Positions 42,479 to 52,012 of a stretch of DNA of 64,000 bases are shown here, piece by piece. Source of the DNA: Buchnera aphidicola (Periphyllus lyropictus). GTDB taxonomy: Bacteria > Pseudomonadota > Gammaproteobacteria > Enterobacterales > Enterobacteriaceae. A program made the position numbers and the translations under genes. Every line of letters starts with the position of its first letter. Position 1 is the stretch's first letter. The notes under the pieces were generated by a model, which was not told the origin of the DNA, ran no database searches, and was given only the letters and a program-made list of their open reading frames with translations. The stretch is taken from the NCBI RefSeq assembly GCF_024029895.1, contig NZ_CP097457.1:248001-312000 (forward strand), in the 5' to 3' direction.

Positions 42479-43924
42479 TTATTTTATTTTTTTTATATAA
42501 TTATCTATTAAAGTTTTAATATTATCAGATTTAGTTCCGAATACAATTTGAATTCCTAATCCAGAAATAAATACTCCTGAAGCACCTAAAGATTTTAATT
42601 TTTTTTTATTTACTTGAGAAGATTTAAAAACAGTTATTCTTAATCTAGTAATACAAGCGTCTATATTAGAAATATTTTTTTTTCCTCCTAAATATTTTAT
42701 AATTTTTGGAATTTTAATATTTATATTTTCATTTGATCTTTGTATAAAAATTTTTTTTCTTCCTAAAGTTTTTAAATTAAATTTTTTAATAAAAATACAA
42801 AATATTATATAATATAAAAAAGTATAAAATAATCCTATTATTGGAAATAACCAGAGTTTATTACTATTTCCGCTTAATAAAATAAAATCTATTAATCCAT
42901 GAGAAAAACTTATTCCTGCTTGCATATTTAGAAAAATACAAATCGAAAACGATAATCCAGCTAATAAAGAATGTATTAAATATAATAATGGAGATATAAA
43001 AAGAAAAGAAAATTCAATAGGTTCTGTAATTCCTGTTAAAAAAGAAGTAAGAGCTGCAGAAATCATAATTCCTCCTACTTTTATTTTATTTTCTTTTCTA
43101 GAACAACTCCAAATTGCTAATGCAGCACCTGGTAATCCATACATTTTGAAAATAAAACCTCCAGATAATTTTCCAGCACTTTTATCTCCAGCCATATATC
43201 TTGCAATATCTCCATGAAAAATTTGTCCTGAATGATTAATATATTCTCCAATTTGCATTTGAAAAGGAACATTCCATATATGATGTAATCCAAAAGGAAC
43301 TAACGCTCTTTCAACAAATCCATAAATTCCAAAAGCAATAATAGGATTTTGATAAGCTGACCATATTGAAAATTTTTGTATTAAATAGCCTATAGGAGGC
43401 CATATAAAAGATAAAAATGTTCCTAATATTATTGCAGATAAACCAGATATTATAGGAATAAATCTTTTTCCAGAAAAAAAACCTAAATATTCTGGTAATT
43501 GAATTTGATAAAATTTATTAAACATAAATGCAGTTATTGATCCAGATAATATTCCTCCAAATATTCCTGTATCATTAATATTTTTTATTGTATCATCAAA
43601 TTTAATAAATGAATGATCAAGAAAAAATGGAAACATTAAATTAGATGTTTTAATCATAATATTATATGAAATTACCGCTGCTAAAGCAGATACGCCGTCA
43701 TTTTTTGTAAACCCAAGAGCAATTCCAATAGAAAAAATTAATGGCATGTTAGCAAAAATTGATCCTCCAGTTTCTTCCATTATTTTTGATAAAAGTTCTG
43801 GAATAATGGAAAAATGAGAAGAACCAATACCTAATAAAATGCCAGCAATTGGAAGAACTGAAACTGGTAACATTAAAGATTTTCCAATTTTTTGAAGATT
43901 AGCAAAAATATTTTTAAACATCAT
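42479..43924 (-). CDS. ptsG: PTS glucose-specific EIICB component
   Basis: Imports and phosphorylates glucose as the membrane permease of the phosphotransferase system. 481 residues (E. coli 477). The EIIC domain has about eight to ten membrane segments ([23 protein letters not shown]; GHLIxxxH-type [20 protein letters not shown] with the sugar-binding Glu). The EIIB domain carries the phosphorylated cysteine in [10 protein letters not shown] (about residue 425). It needs EIIA(Glc), HPr and EI encoded elsewhere. Confidence 0.96.
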   Translation of the reverse strand: MMFKNIFANLQKIGKSLMLPVSVLPIAGILLGIGSSHFSIIPELLSKIMEETGGSIFANMPLIFSIGIALGFTKNDGVSALAAVISYNIMIKTSNLMFPFFLDHSFIKFDDTIKNINDTGIFGGILSGSITAFMFNKFYQIQLPEYLGFFSGKRFIPIISGLSAIILGTFLSFIWPPIGYLIQKFSIWSAYQNPIIAFGIYGFVERALVPFGLHHIWNVPFQMQIGEYINHSGQIFHGDIARYMAGDKSAGKLSGGFIFKMYGLPGAALAIWSCSRKENKIKVGGIMISAALTSFLTGITEPIEFSFLFISPLLYLIHSLLAGLSFSICIFLNMQAGISFSHGLIDFILLSGNSNKLWLFPIIGLFYTFLYYIIFCIFIKKFNLKTLGRKKIFIQRSNENINIKIPKIIKYLGGKKNISNIDACITRLRITVFKSSQVNKKKLKSLGASGVFISGLGIQIVFGTKSDNIKTLIDNYIKKIK

Positions 43925-43965
43925 TTTTCCTTTATTTTATAATTAAAAAAAAATATTACTAAAAT

Positions 43966-44747
43966 TTATATATTTTTTTTAATTTTAAATAATTTATAAA
44001 AATTTTTTTTTGTTATGTAACTTAATTCTTCTATATCTATTTTTATTAAATTAGAAATAAATTTTGCGATATAATATACATAGGAAGGTTGATTTTTTTT
44101 TCCTCTATGAGGAACTGGTGTTAAAAAAGGAGAATCTGTTTCTATTAACAAACGATTTAAAGGAATTTTTTTTACTACTTCACGAAGTGTATTTGAATTT
44201 TTAAATGTAACTATTCCAGAAATAGAAATATATAAATTTAAATCTAATAATTTTGATGCCATTTCCCAATCTTCATTAAAAGAATGTAAAACACCTTTAC
44301 AATTTTCTGCTTGTTTAGATTTTAAAATTTTTAAAGTTTTATTTTTAGAATTTCTTGAATGAATTATTAATGGTTTATTATTTTCTTTACTAACATATAT
44401 ATGCTTGTAAAAAAGTTTTTCTTGTTCTTTTTTATTTTTTTTTTGATAAAAAAAATCGAGACCTGTTTCTCCAATAGCGATTACTTTTTTATCTTTAGCA
44501 TATTTTTCTAAATTTTTATTTTTTTTTTTTTATTAATATTTAAAGGATGTATTCCACAAGAATAAAAAATATTATATTTTGTTTTTTTAAAAATCTTTTT
44601 TATTTTTAAATAATTATTTAAAGATGTTGAAACAGATAAAATTATTTTTACATTTTTTTTATAAGCATTTTTTAATATTTTTTTTAATTCTTTTTTTGAA
44701 TTAAAACTAATTTTATCAAGATGACAATGCGAATCAATTAAAAACAT
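43966..44747 (-). pseudogene. tatD: TatD family nuclease, frameshifted at A13 tract (possibly still expressed)
   Basis: YcfH/TatD metal-dependent deoxyribonuclease family. The N-terminal part (44747-44508) has FLIDSHCHLD with the metal-binding HxH and SCGIHPLNI. It runs into 13 consecutive A residues (44519-44531) and stops a few codons later. Adding one A (or dropping two) restores the frame into VIAIGETGLDFFYQ, LIIHSRNSK, GVLHSFNEDWEMA, YISISGI and LLIETDSPFLTPVPHRGK, all conserved. The rejoined protein is about 260 residues, matching E. coli YcfH (265). Its place between ptsG and holB matches E. coli. Confidence 0.88.
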
Positions 44748-44777
44748 TTTTTCTCCTAAAATATTTTATTTTTTAAA

Positions 44778-45761
44778 TTAAATAAAATTAAATATTTTTT
44801 CCCAATATATAATTGGTTCTATAATTAGAAATTTATGATTTATTTTTTTTATTTTTTTTATACGAAAAAAACATTTCATCCAGATATTTATTATAATATA
44901 TAAATTTTTAATTTTATTTCTTTCTTGAATTATTTTTATAATTTTTATTTGATCAATATTTGTTAAATCTAAATTTTTTTTATAATAATTTTTTATAACA
45001 TCTAAAATTAAGGAACATAACCAATATATTTTTTTTGATGTATATAATTCAAATTTATCTATTAATTGAAATAAATTTTTATATTTAATAGATTTTTTAA
45101 TATTTTTAAAAAAATTTTTTCTTTCTACCCATTCTTTTCCAGTAATAATTTTTTTTGCTAAAATTGGAGAATTTTCTGATATATTTAATGCTGTTAAGAT
45201 ATCTATTTTATTATTTTTTTTTATTTTTTTATTTAACCATTTTAATCCAATTTTTTTTGAAGGAGGAAACAAATTATAAATAATGCATCTACTTTTTAAT
45301 GTTTTTTTTAATTTAAAATTATTATTATAATTTAAAAAAAATATTGTATTTATTGGAGGATCTTCTAATATTTTTAAAAAAGCATTTACTGAAGATTCAG
45401 TTAATAAATGAATTTTAGGTATCCAAATTATATTTTTTTTTCCAAATTTTGAAGTATTATATATTTTTTGAATACATTCTAATATAGTGTTTATTCCTAT
45501 AAATTTTTTTTTTTTTTCTGGATTAATAATATGTATTTCAGGATAATTTTTTAAATCTATTAATTTACAAATTTTACAAATATTACAACTAAAAAAATTT
45601 ATTGGTTTTTTACATAAAATTCTTTTACATAATAAAAAAATTAATTTGTTTGATCCTATATTAATTCTTGATTGAATAATAATAGAATGATGAAGATTTT
45701 TTTTTTTAAATTTATAAATTATTTCTTTATAAGTTTTTTTTAACCATGGATATATTTTCAT
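44778..45761 (-). CDS. holB: DNA polymerase III subunit delta'
   Basis: Clamp-loader subunit. 327 residues (E. coli 334). It opens MKIYPWLKKTYKEII (E. coli MRWYPWLRPDFE), has the four-Cys zinc module CKKPINFFSCNICKICK (about residues 50-66), LLTESSVNAFLKILEDPP, and LKSRC (SRC motif). An in-frame run of 14 A (45504-45517) within PEKKKKF is a slippage hotspot. Its start overlaps the end of tmk by 4 bp. Confidence 0.93.
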   Translation of the reverse strand: MKIYPWLKKTYKEIIYKFKKKNLHHSIIIQSRINIGSNKLIFLLCKRILCKKPINFFSCNICKICKLIDLKNYPEIHIINPEKKKKFIGINTILECIQKIYNTSKFGKKNIIWIPKIHLLTESSVNAFLKILEDPPINTIFFLNYNNNFKLKKTLKSRCIIYNLFPPSKKIGLKWLNKKIKKNNKIDILTALNISENSPILAKKIITGKEWVERKNFFKNIKKSIKYKNLFQLIDKFELYTSKKIYWLCSLILDVIKNYYKKNLDLTNIDQIKIIKIIQERNKIKNLYIIINIWMKCFFRIKKIKKINHKFLIIEPIIYWEKIFNFI

Positions 45762-46393
45762 TTAAATTTTTTTAACCAATTATACAGTTTTTTTTTTGTT
45801 AATTTAAAAACTTTTTTTAATTTATGATTTGCATCAATAATTATTTTTTCAGAAATTAACGATAAATATTTTAAATAAAATTTTCTTACTTTAGAAAAAA
45901 AAAATAAAGATTCTTTTTCTATTCTATCTAATTTAGAACGTAATAAAATTCTTTTTATTCCAATTTTTGGTTTAACATCAAAAAAAATTGTTAAATCAGG
46001 TTTTGCTATTTTATCTGTAATTTTACTTAAATTTTTTATAATATTTATATTAATTCCTCTACCTCCTCCTTGATAAGAAATAGAAGATAAATTATGTCTG
46101 TCACAAATAATCCAAGACCCTTTTTTTAATTCTGGTTTAATAATATTTTCTAATAATTGTAAACGTGCAGAATATAATAAAAACAGTTCAGAATATAAAT
46201 TTAATTTTTCATTTTTATTTTTATATTTTATTATTGATCTTATTTTTTCAGAAATTAAAGTACTTCCAGGTTGTCTTAAAATGATTACTTTTTTAATTTT
46301 TTTTAAAATAAGAAATTTTTTTATTTTTTTGCAAGCAGTTGTTTTTCCAGAACCTTCTATACCTTCAACTACAATAAATTTATTTTTTTTCAT
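45758..46393 (-). CDS. tmk: Thymidylate kinase
   Basis: Phosphorylates dTMP to dTDP. 211 residues. The P-loop VEGIEGSGKTT is at residues 8-18, with LRQPGSTLISEKIR, the DRHNLSSISYQGGGRGI substrate region, and a lid region (LRSKLDRIEKE). Followed by holB with a 4-bp overlap, the conserved tmk-holB-tatD order. Confidence 0.96.
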   Translation of the reverse strand: MKKNKFIVVEGIEGSGKTTACKKIKKFLILKKIKKVIILRQPGSTLISEKIRSIIKYKNKNEKLNLYSELFLLYSARLQLLENIIKPELKKGSWIICDRHNLSSISYQGGGRGININIIKNLSKITDKIAKPDLTIFFDVKPKIGIKRILLRSKLDRIEKESLFFFSKVRKFYLKYLSLISEKIIIDANHKLKKVFKLTKKKLYNWLKKFK

Positions 46394-46521
46394 ATGATTA
46401 TTTTTAATTCTAAAAAAGAAATTTATAAATAAAATATCAATGAAATTTTATATAAAAATTATTTTTAAATATTTTAAAATTTTTTAAAATAATTTAAAAA
46501 AATTTTTTAAAAATAAACAAT

Positions 46522-46761
46522 TTATTTAAAAATTTTTAATTTTTTTTTAACTAATTTTATTAAACAATTAATAGTTTTTATTTTTGAAGATTCTTTATCT
46601 TTAATTTTAATATTAAAATTTTCTTCTATTGCCATCATAATTTCAATCATATCTAAAGAATCTGCTTCTAAATCATTTTTAAAAGAATCTTTTTTTGAAA
46701 TTTTTTTTTTTAAAGACAGGCAATTTAAAATAGTATTTTTTATTTTTTTTTTTAATTTCAT
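46522..46761 (-). CDS. acpP: Acyl carrier protein
   Basis: Carries acyl intermediates on a phosphopantetheine arm. 79 residues from the ATG at 46761 (AGGA about 8 bases upstream). The attachment site is DLEADSLDMIE, where E. coli has DLGADSLDTVE, and the Ser is kept. The frame is open farther upstream into the fabG end, but the extension has no family match. It lies 25 bp after fabG. The C-terminal helix is unusually basic for an ACP (KLVKKKLKIFK). Confidence 0.92.
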   Translation of the reverse strand: MKLKKKIKNTILNCLSLKKKISKKDSFKNDLEADSLDMIEIMMAIEENFNIKIKDKESSKIKTINCLIKLVKKKLKIFK

Positions 46762-46786
46762 ATATTTTCCTAAATAAAAAAATTTT

Positions 46787-47515
46787 TTATAGTGTAAATA
46801 TTCCTCCATTAATATGAAACGTTTGTCCTGTAATATATGATGCTTTTTTTGAAGATAAAAATTTTACTAAAAAAGCCACTTCTTCAGGATTTCCAAATCT
46901 TTTCATAGGAATTTTTTTTAAACATTTATTTTTTTGTAATTTAGTAAGATTTTTTAACATTTTTGTTTTAATAAATCCAGGAGAAACTAAATTTACCGTA
47001 ATTTTTTTTAAAGCTACTTCTAAAGATAAAGATTTTGTAAATCCAATTAAAGCAGCTTTGGAAGAAGAATAATTTACTTGTCCTGCATTACCTATGAAAC
47101 CTGATAAAGAACCGATATTTATAATTCTTCCATATCTATTTTTTATCATATTTTTTATAATTTTTTTTACAATATAAAAAACAGAATTTAAATTTATATT
47201 TATTACTTTTTTCCAATTTTCTTTAGACATATTTATAATTAAATTATCTGAAGTAATTCCTACATTATTAATTAATATATCAATATTTCTTATTTTTTTT
47301 TTCATTTCTTTTAAAAATTTTTTAATAGAAGAAAAATTTTTTATATTTAAAATCATTCCGCTTCCATATTTTCCTAAAATTTTTTTAATTTTTTTAGATC
47401 CTTTATAAGTTCTTGAAGTTCCAATAATTTTATATTTTTTTTTTATAAATTTTTTTAAAATTTCTAATCCAATACCAGTACTAGCTCCTGTAATAAGAAC
47501 ATTTTTTTTTTTCAT
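46787..47515 (-). CDS. fabG: 3-oxoacyl-ACP reductase FabG
   Basis: NADPH-dependent reductase of the fatty acid elongation cycle, SDR family. 242 residues. The cofactor site is ITGASTGIGLEI, NNVGITSDNL is the NAG-type motif, and the catalytic triad lies in IGSLSG...VNYSSSKAAL (Ser, Tyr, Lys). It ends in GQTFHINGG, typical for FabG. Between fabD and acpP as in E. coli. Confidence 0.96.
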   Translation of the reverse strand: MKKKNVLITGASTGIGLEILKKFIKKKYKIIGTSRTYKGSKKIKKILGKYGSGMILNIKNFSSIKKFLKEMKKKIRNIDILINNVGITSDNLIINMSKENWKKVININLNSVFYIVKKIIKNMIKNRYGRIINIGSLSGFIGNAGQVNYSSSKAALIGFTKSLSLEVALKKITVNLVSPGFIKTKMLKNLTKLQKNKCLKKIPMKRFGNPEEVAFLVKFLSSKKASYITGQTFHINGGIFTL

Positions 47516-47543
47516 AATTAATTTTATTGTAAAAAATTTAGGA

Positions 47544-48431
47544 TTAGCAAAAAATTTTTTTAATAGATAAAGGTATGTAATTTTTATTTTTCTTATTTAA
47601 TTTTGTTAAATTGTTTTCTGAACTAATTTCTAAAAAATATTTTATTTTTTTAGAGATTATTAAATCAACAGTTTTTTTCCATTGAATTGTTTTACATAAT
47701 TGATCAATTAAAAGATTTTTTATTTTAAACGAATTATTCGTACATTGAAGTGTGGAACTATCTATAATTAAATTTTTAGGTTTATAAAATTTAATTTTTT
47801 TTATTTTATGGAATAATTTTTTTTTTATATATTTCATAGAAGGGCAATGAGAAATGGTTTTTATGGGTAATTTTATTATATATTTTGCTCCATTTAATTT
47901 ACATTTTAAAGATGCTTTTTTTGAATTTTTTTTATTTCCAGTAATTACAATTTGATTTTTAGAATTAATACAAGCAATAGAAACAGGATTTTTTTTAGGA
48001 TATTTTTTACAAATTTTTTTTATGATTTTTTTTTTTAATCCTATAATTGCATACATTCTTCCTATTTTTTTTTTCATTATTTTTTTTCTATAAGAAATTA
48101 TTTTTAATGCATCTAAAAAATCTATAGATTTACTACATACTAATGCAGAATATTGACCTAAGCTATGCCCAGACATTATATCAGGATGAAAATGAAAATA
48201 TGATTTCCATAATTTATATATAGAAATAGAAATAGTAAAAATTTCTATTTGATTAAAATAATTAGAATTTTTTTTTTTTTTCTTTTTCTTTAATTTTTTC
48301 CATAAATTATAACCTAAATAATTTGAGGATCGAGAAAAAGTTTTTCTTATTATAGAATAATTTTTATATAGTTTTTTAACTATATAAAAATTTTGTGAGC
48401 TTTGTCCAGGAAATAACATTGCAAATTTCAT
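47544..48431 (-). CDS. fabD: Malonyl-CoA:ACP transacylase FabD
   Basis: Loads malonyl groups onto ACP. 295 residues (E. coli 309). It has LFPGQSSQ at the start, the nucleophile elbow SGHSLGQYSALVCS (Ser near residue 88), and ISHCPSMKYI with the catalytic His. A run of 14 A near residue 55 (KKKKKKKNS) is read in frame. It starts 60 bp from rpmF; plsX and fabH, normally in between, are absent. Confidence 0.95.
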   Translation of the reverse strand: MKFAMLFPGQSSQNFYIVKKLYKNYSIIRKTFSRSSNYLGYNLWKKLKKKKKKKNSNYFNQIEIFTISISIYKLWKSYFHFHPDIMSGHSLGQYSALVCSKSIDFLDALKIISYRKKIMKKKIGRMYAIIGLKKKIIKKICKKYPKKNPVSIACINSKNQIVITGNKKNSKKASLKCKLNGAKYIIKLPIKTISHCPSMKYIKKKLFHKIKKIKFYKPKNLIIDSSTLQCTNNSFKIKNLLIDQLCKTIQWKKTVDLIISKKIKYFLEISSENNLTKLNKKNKNYIPLSIKKIFC

Positions 48432-48490
48432 TTTCTTTATTTTTTTATATTATTTTTTATTAAAATAAATTATTTATAATAATAAAAATT

Positions 48491-48661
48491 TTAAATTAAT
48501 TTTTTTCCTTTATAAAATCCTTTTTTTGTCATATGATGTCTTAAATGAACTTCTTTAGTAAAATTGTCAATTGATAACATTTTTATTTTTTTTTTTAATG
48601 AATCATGAGATCTTCTCATTCCTCTAGTTGATCTTGTAGGTTTACTTTTTTGAACTGCCAT
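48491..48661 (-). CDS. rpmF: 50S ribosomal protein L32
   Basis: Small large-subunit protein of 56 residues (E. coli 57). It begins [20 protein letters not shown] and ends [18 protein letters not shown], aligning throughout with E. coli RpmF. The ATG at 48661 is preceded by AGGAAAA. Located between rluC (upstream, same strand) and fabD, the standard order minus yceD. Confidence 0.97.
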   Translation of the reverse strand: MAVQKSKPTRSTRGMRRSHDSLKKKIKMLSIDNFTKEVHLRHHMTKKGFYKGKKLI

Positions 48662-48788
48662 TAATTATTTTCCTAAAAATTATACGTATTAATATTATAT
48701 ATAATAATTTTAAATATTATTCAAGTAATTTGTTTTAAAAAATATTTATAAATATTTTTTATTAATTTTTTTTATTTTTTTTAAAAAA

Positions 48789-49736
48789 TTAAAATAAATA
48801 TTTTATTGCATTTTTGAAATTTTTTTTGATAGGAGCTTTAATAATTATTTTTTTTTTTAATTTTGGATGAAAAAATATAATTTTTCTAGCATGTAAAAAA
48901 AGAGTTTTTTTTATTTTTTTTTCTTTAATTTTTTTATCTAAAAAATTATTTCCATATCTATTATCAAAAATTATTGGATGACCTAAATAAGCAGAATGTA
49001 CTCTTATTTGATGAGTTCTACCTGTAAATGGAATTATTTTAAGAAAACTATATAAAATAGTATTTTTTTTTATTTTGAATAAAGTTTTTGAAGATTTTCC
49101 TTGATCATTTATATATACCATTTTTTTTTTATATACATTATTATTTTTTAATAATGAGTTATTAACTATTTTTTTTTTAAGTAAAAAATTTCCATGAACT
49201 AAAGATATATATGTTTTTTTTATTAATTTATTTCTAAATTGTTCATGAAAATAACGTAAAGATGATTTTTTTTTAGCAATCATTAAAATTCCAGAAGTAT
49301 ATCGATCTAATCTATGAATTAATTCTAAATATTTATTTTTTGGTTTTAAAATTCTTAAAATTTCTATAATTCCAAAATCTATTCCACTTCCTCCATGTAC
49401 AGAAAGTCCAGATGGTTTATTTAATATCATTAATAAATTATCTTCATATAATATATTTTTTAATATTTTTTTTTTTAAATAAGTATTTATTGATATTTTT
49501 TTTTTTTTAATATAATTAATTTTTAATGGAGGAATTCGAATTTTATCTCCTATTTTTAATTTATATCTTGCTTTAACTCTTTTTTTGTTTATTCTTATTC
49601 TTCCTTTTCTTATTATGTTATATAGTTTACTTTTTGGTACATTTTTAAATTTATTAATTAAAAAATTATCAATTCTTTGTTTTATTGAAAATTTTTTAAT
49701 TATTATAAAAGATACTTTTGTTATTATATTATTCAT
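48789..49736 (-). CDS. rluC: 23S rRNA pseudouridine synthase RluC
   Basis: Makes pseudouridines 955, 2504 and 2580 of 23S rRNA. The S4 domain (QRIDNFLINKFKNVPKSKLYNIIRKGRIRINKKR) and the region KLKIGDKIRIPPL are RluC-specific. The catalytic motif is HRLDRYTSG, followed by GRTHQIRVHSAYLGHPI. 315 residues (E. coli 319). Divergent from rne, as in E. coli. Confidence 0.94.
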   Translation of the reverse strand: MNNIITKVSFIIIKKFSIKQRIDNFLINKFKNVPKSKLYNIIRKGRIRINKKRVKARYKLKIGDKIRIPPLKINYIKKKKISINTYLKKKILKNILYEDNLLMILNKPSGLSVHGGSGIDFGIIEILRILKPKNKYLELIHRLDRYTSGILMIAKKKSSLRYFHEQFRNKLIKKTYISLVHGNFLLKKKIVNNSLLKNNNVYKKKMVYINDQGKSSKTLFKIKKNTILYSFLKIIPFTGRTHQIRVHSAYLGHPIIFDNRYGNNFLDKKIKEKKIKKTLFLHARKIIFFHPKLKKKIIIKAPIKKNFKNAIKYLF

Positions 49737-49819
49737 AAAATTTCTATTTTTATTAAATTTAAATTTTTTTTTAAAAATTTATTTAAAAAAATAATTTATT
49801 ATTTTAAGAGTTTATTTGT

Positions 49820-50995
49820 ATGAAAAAAATGTTAGTTTCTGTTTCTAGTAAAGAAGTTAAAATAGCTGTTGTTAATAAAAATAATTTGTATAGTTTTAAT
49901 GTAGAAAATAAAAATTTTACTAAAATAAATAATATTTATTTAGGTTTTATTATAAATATAGAAAAAAGTTTAGAAGCTTGTTTTGTAGATTATGGAGAAA
50001 AAAAATTAGGTTTTTTACCATTTAAAGAAATTTATAATTTTAATTATATTAAAAAAAATATTCAATATTTTAAATATAATAATTTAGAAATAAAAAGGAA
50101 AAAGATTTTAGTGCAAGTTTTAAAAGAAAATAAAAAAAAAAAAGGAGCTTTGTTAACTAATTTTATTAAATTATTTGGAATATATGTAATAATATTTCCA
50201 AATAAACCTAAAATTAAAGCAATTTCTAAAAGAATAAATAAATTAGATTATATATATCTTAATGATGTTATTAATAAAATAAAAATTCCAAAAAATATGG
50301 GGATTATTATACGAACTTCTGGATCAGGTAAATCAATTAAAGATATTCAATTAGATTGTAATGAACAAATAAAAAATTGGAATAAAATTAATTTTAAAAA
50401 AAAAAATAATGTTATTCCAATAAAAATCAATAAAATAAATAATTTTCATATAAATATATTAAGAAAATTTTTAATATATAAATTGGACAAAATAATTATC
50501 GATGATTTTTTGTTTTTTAATATTATAAAAAAATTATTTATTAATTTTAAAAAAAATAATTTACAAAAAAAAGTAAAATTTTTTAAAAAAAAAACGTCTA
50601 TATTTAATTATTATAATATTTATGATCAAATTTTTTCTATTTTTAAAAAAAAAATCATTCTTCCTTCTGGAGGTTCTTTAGTAATTGATAAAACAGAAGC
50701 ATTAACTGTAATTGATGTTAATTCTTTTCGTTCAAATAAAAAATTAAATTTAGAAGAAACTTCTTTTCATACAAATCTAGAATCTATATTTGAAATTCTT
50801 AAACAATTAAGATTAAGAGATTTAAGAGGAATTATTATAATTGATTTTATTAATATGAATAATATTAAAAATAAAAAAATTATTGAAAATATATTTAAAA
50901 AAAATGCAAGAAAAGAAAATTCTAAAATAAAAGTAGGAAAAATTTCTTTATTCGGATTATTAGAAATTTCTAGACAAAAAAAATATTTTTTTTAA
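49820..50995 (+). CDS. rne: Ribonuclease E, truncated to the catalytic core
   Basis: Endoribonuclease for mRNA decay and rRNA/tRNA processing. The S1 domain starts near residue 37 (GFIINIEKSLEACFVDYGEKKLGFLP), with the 5' sensor region (IIRTSGSGKS) and the DNase I-like domain. The catalytic Asp residues are in TVIDVNSFR (about 300) and IIIIDFINM (about 343). The protein stops at residue 391 just after GLLEISRQKK. The zinc-link (CPxC), the small domain and the whole degradosome scaffold of E. coli (1061 aa) are missing. It ends 4 bp from the convergent flgK relic. AAGAG is a weak SD. Confidence 0.92.
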   Translation: MKKMLVSVSSKEVKIAVVNKNNLYSFNVENKNFTKINNIYLGFIINIEKSLEACFVDYGEKKLGFLPFKEIYNFNYIKKNIQYFKYNNLEIKRKKILVQVLKENKKKKGALLTNFIKLFGIYVIIFPNKPKIKAISKRINKLDYIYLNDVINKIKIPKNMGIIIRTSGSGKSIKDIQLDCNEQIKNWNKINFKKKNNVIPIKINKINNFHINILRKFLIYKLDKIIIDDFLFFNIIKKLFINFKKNNLQKKVKFFKKKTSIFNYYNIYDQIFSIFKKKIILPSGGSLVIDKTEALTVIDVNSFRSNKKLNLEETSFHTNLESIFEILKQLRLRDLRGIIIIDFINMNNIKNKKIIENIFKKNARKENSKIKVGKISLFGLLEISRQKKYFF

Positions 50996-50999
50996 ATAT

Positions 51000-51902
51000 T
51001 TATAAAATTTTTTTTAATTCATTAGAACTAGAATATACTTTATTTATTTTTTTTAATTCTTTTAATGAAGGAACTATTTCATTTAAATATATTTTGCATA
51101 TTGTATTTAAAATTCCATATCCAGAAATTTTTGATAATGGTATACTTACATATTTTTTACGATTGTTAAAAAAATTTACAATAGTATCGGGTTCAAATAA
51201 TGATTGATATTGATTATCAATATGACATGGTTCTCTATCTGATAATAAAATTATATCTTCAAATGTTTTAATTTCATTTTTTTTTGAATTATCTTCTTTT
51301 ATTATTATAATTTTACTTAAAATATTTAATAATTTTTCTTTTTTATTTTGATAAAAATCTATTTTATTTATTTTTTTTTCATCTATTGTTTTAATTTTGT
51401 TGTTTATTTCATAAATATTATCAATTATATAATTTATTTCTATAAAATAATTTTCAATTTGATTATTTATAAAATTTTTAAAATTTTTTAATTTTATATA
51501 AATATTTTTATACATATTTATAATTTTTTTTAATCGTATTTTTTTATATATATTTAAAGATGGATTTTCGTTCATATCTTTTATTTTTTTACAAATATCT
51601 GGAATACTTTTAATAAGTAATTTTTTTCTTCCTAAAAATATACTTCTTAATTTTAAAAACATTATTCTTTTGATTTTGCGTATCATGAATTTTTTTATAA
51701 AATCTTTATTTATATTATTACTATAACGATAATTAATTATATTTGAATAAGGACAAAAAAATTTATTAGAATATAAATAATTTTTGTTTATTAAAAAACA
51801 ATTTTTAGAATAATATATTTTTTTTTGTTCATAATTTTTATTTAAATTAAAATTAATAATATTTTTATATTGAATTATTGAATCTAAATTAATATTAATC
51901 AT
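51000..51902 (-). CDS. flgK: Degraded flagellar hook-filament junction protein FlgK-like
   Basis: 300 residues with no strong motif. The middle part follows the helical FlgK N-terminal region: IPDICKKIKDMNENPSL resembles MQDFFTSLQTLVSNAEDPA, FINNQIENYFIEINYIID resembles VNIAIGASVDQINNYAKQ, and DFYQNKKEKLLNILSKII resembles LLDQRDQLVSELNQIVGV. The C-terminal D0 helices are cut short, and the large variable domains are gone. Position supports the call: in E. coli and Buchnera flgK lies beside rne in this orientation. It is 110 bp downstream of a flgD-like gene. It may be decaying or repurposed. Confidence 0.55.
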   Translation of the reverse strand: MININLDSIIQYKNIINFNLNKNYEQKKIYYSKNCFLINKNYLYSNKFFCPYSNIINYRYSNNINKDFIKKFMIRKIKRIMFLKLRSIFLGRKKLLIKSIPDICKKIKDMNENPSLNIYKKIRLKKIINMYKNIYIKLKNFKNFINNQIENYFIEINYIIDNIYEINNKIKTIDEKKINKIDFYQNKKEKLLNILSKIIIIKEDNSKKNEIKTFEDIILLSDREPCHIDNQYQSLFEPDTIVNFFNNRKKYVSIPLSKISGYGILNTICKIYLNEIVPSLKELKKINKVYSSSNELKKIL

Positions 51903-52012
51903 TAAATTTCCTATAATATTTAATTTTTAAGATTTTAAATTTTAAGTTTTTTTTTAAAAAAAACCATATTTTTTTAAATTGTTTTAAAAATAAATATTTT
52001 TCATATTTATTT

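Noticed and set aside
46762-46809. Upstream extension of acpP
   Set aside because: Would overlap fabG, has no family match, and the ATG at 46761 has a proper SD.
49585-49794. 69-codon hydrophobic ORF overlapping the rluC start
   Set aside because: Antisense of rluC plus intergenic poly(T); apparent membrane helix is a composition artefact.
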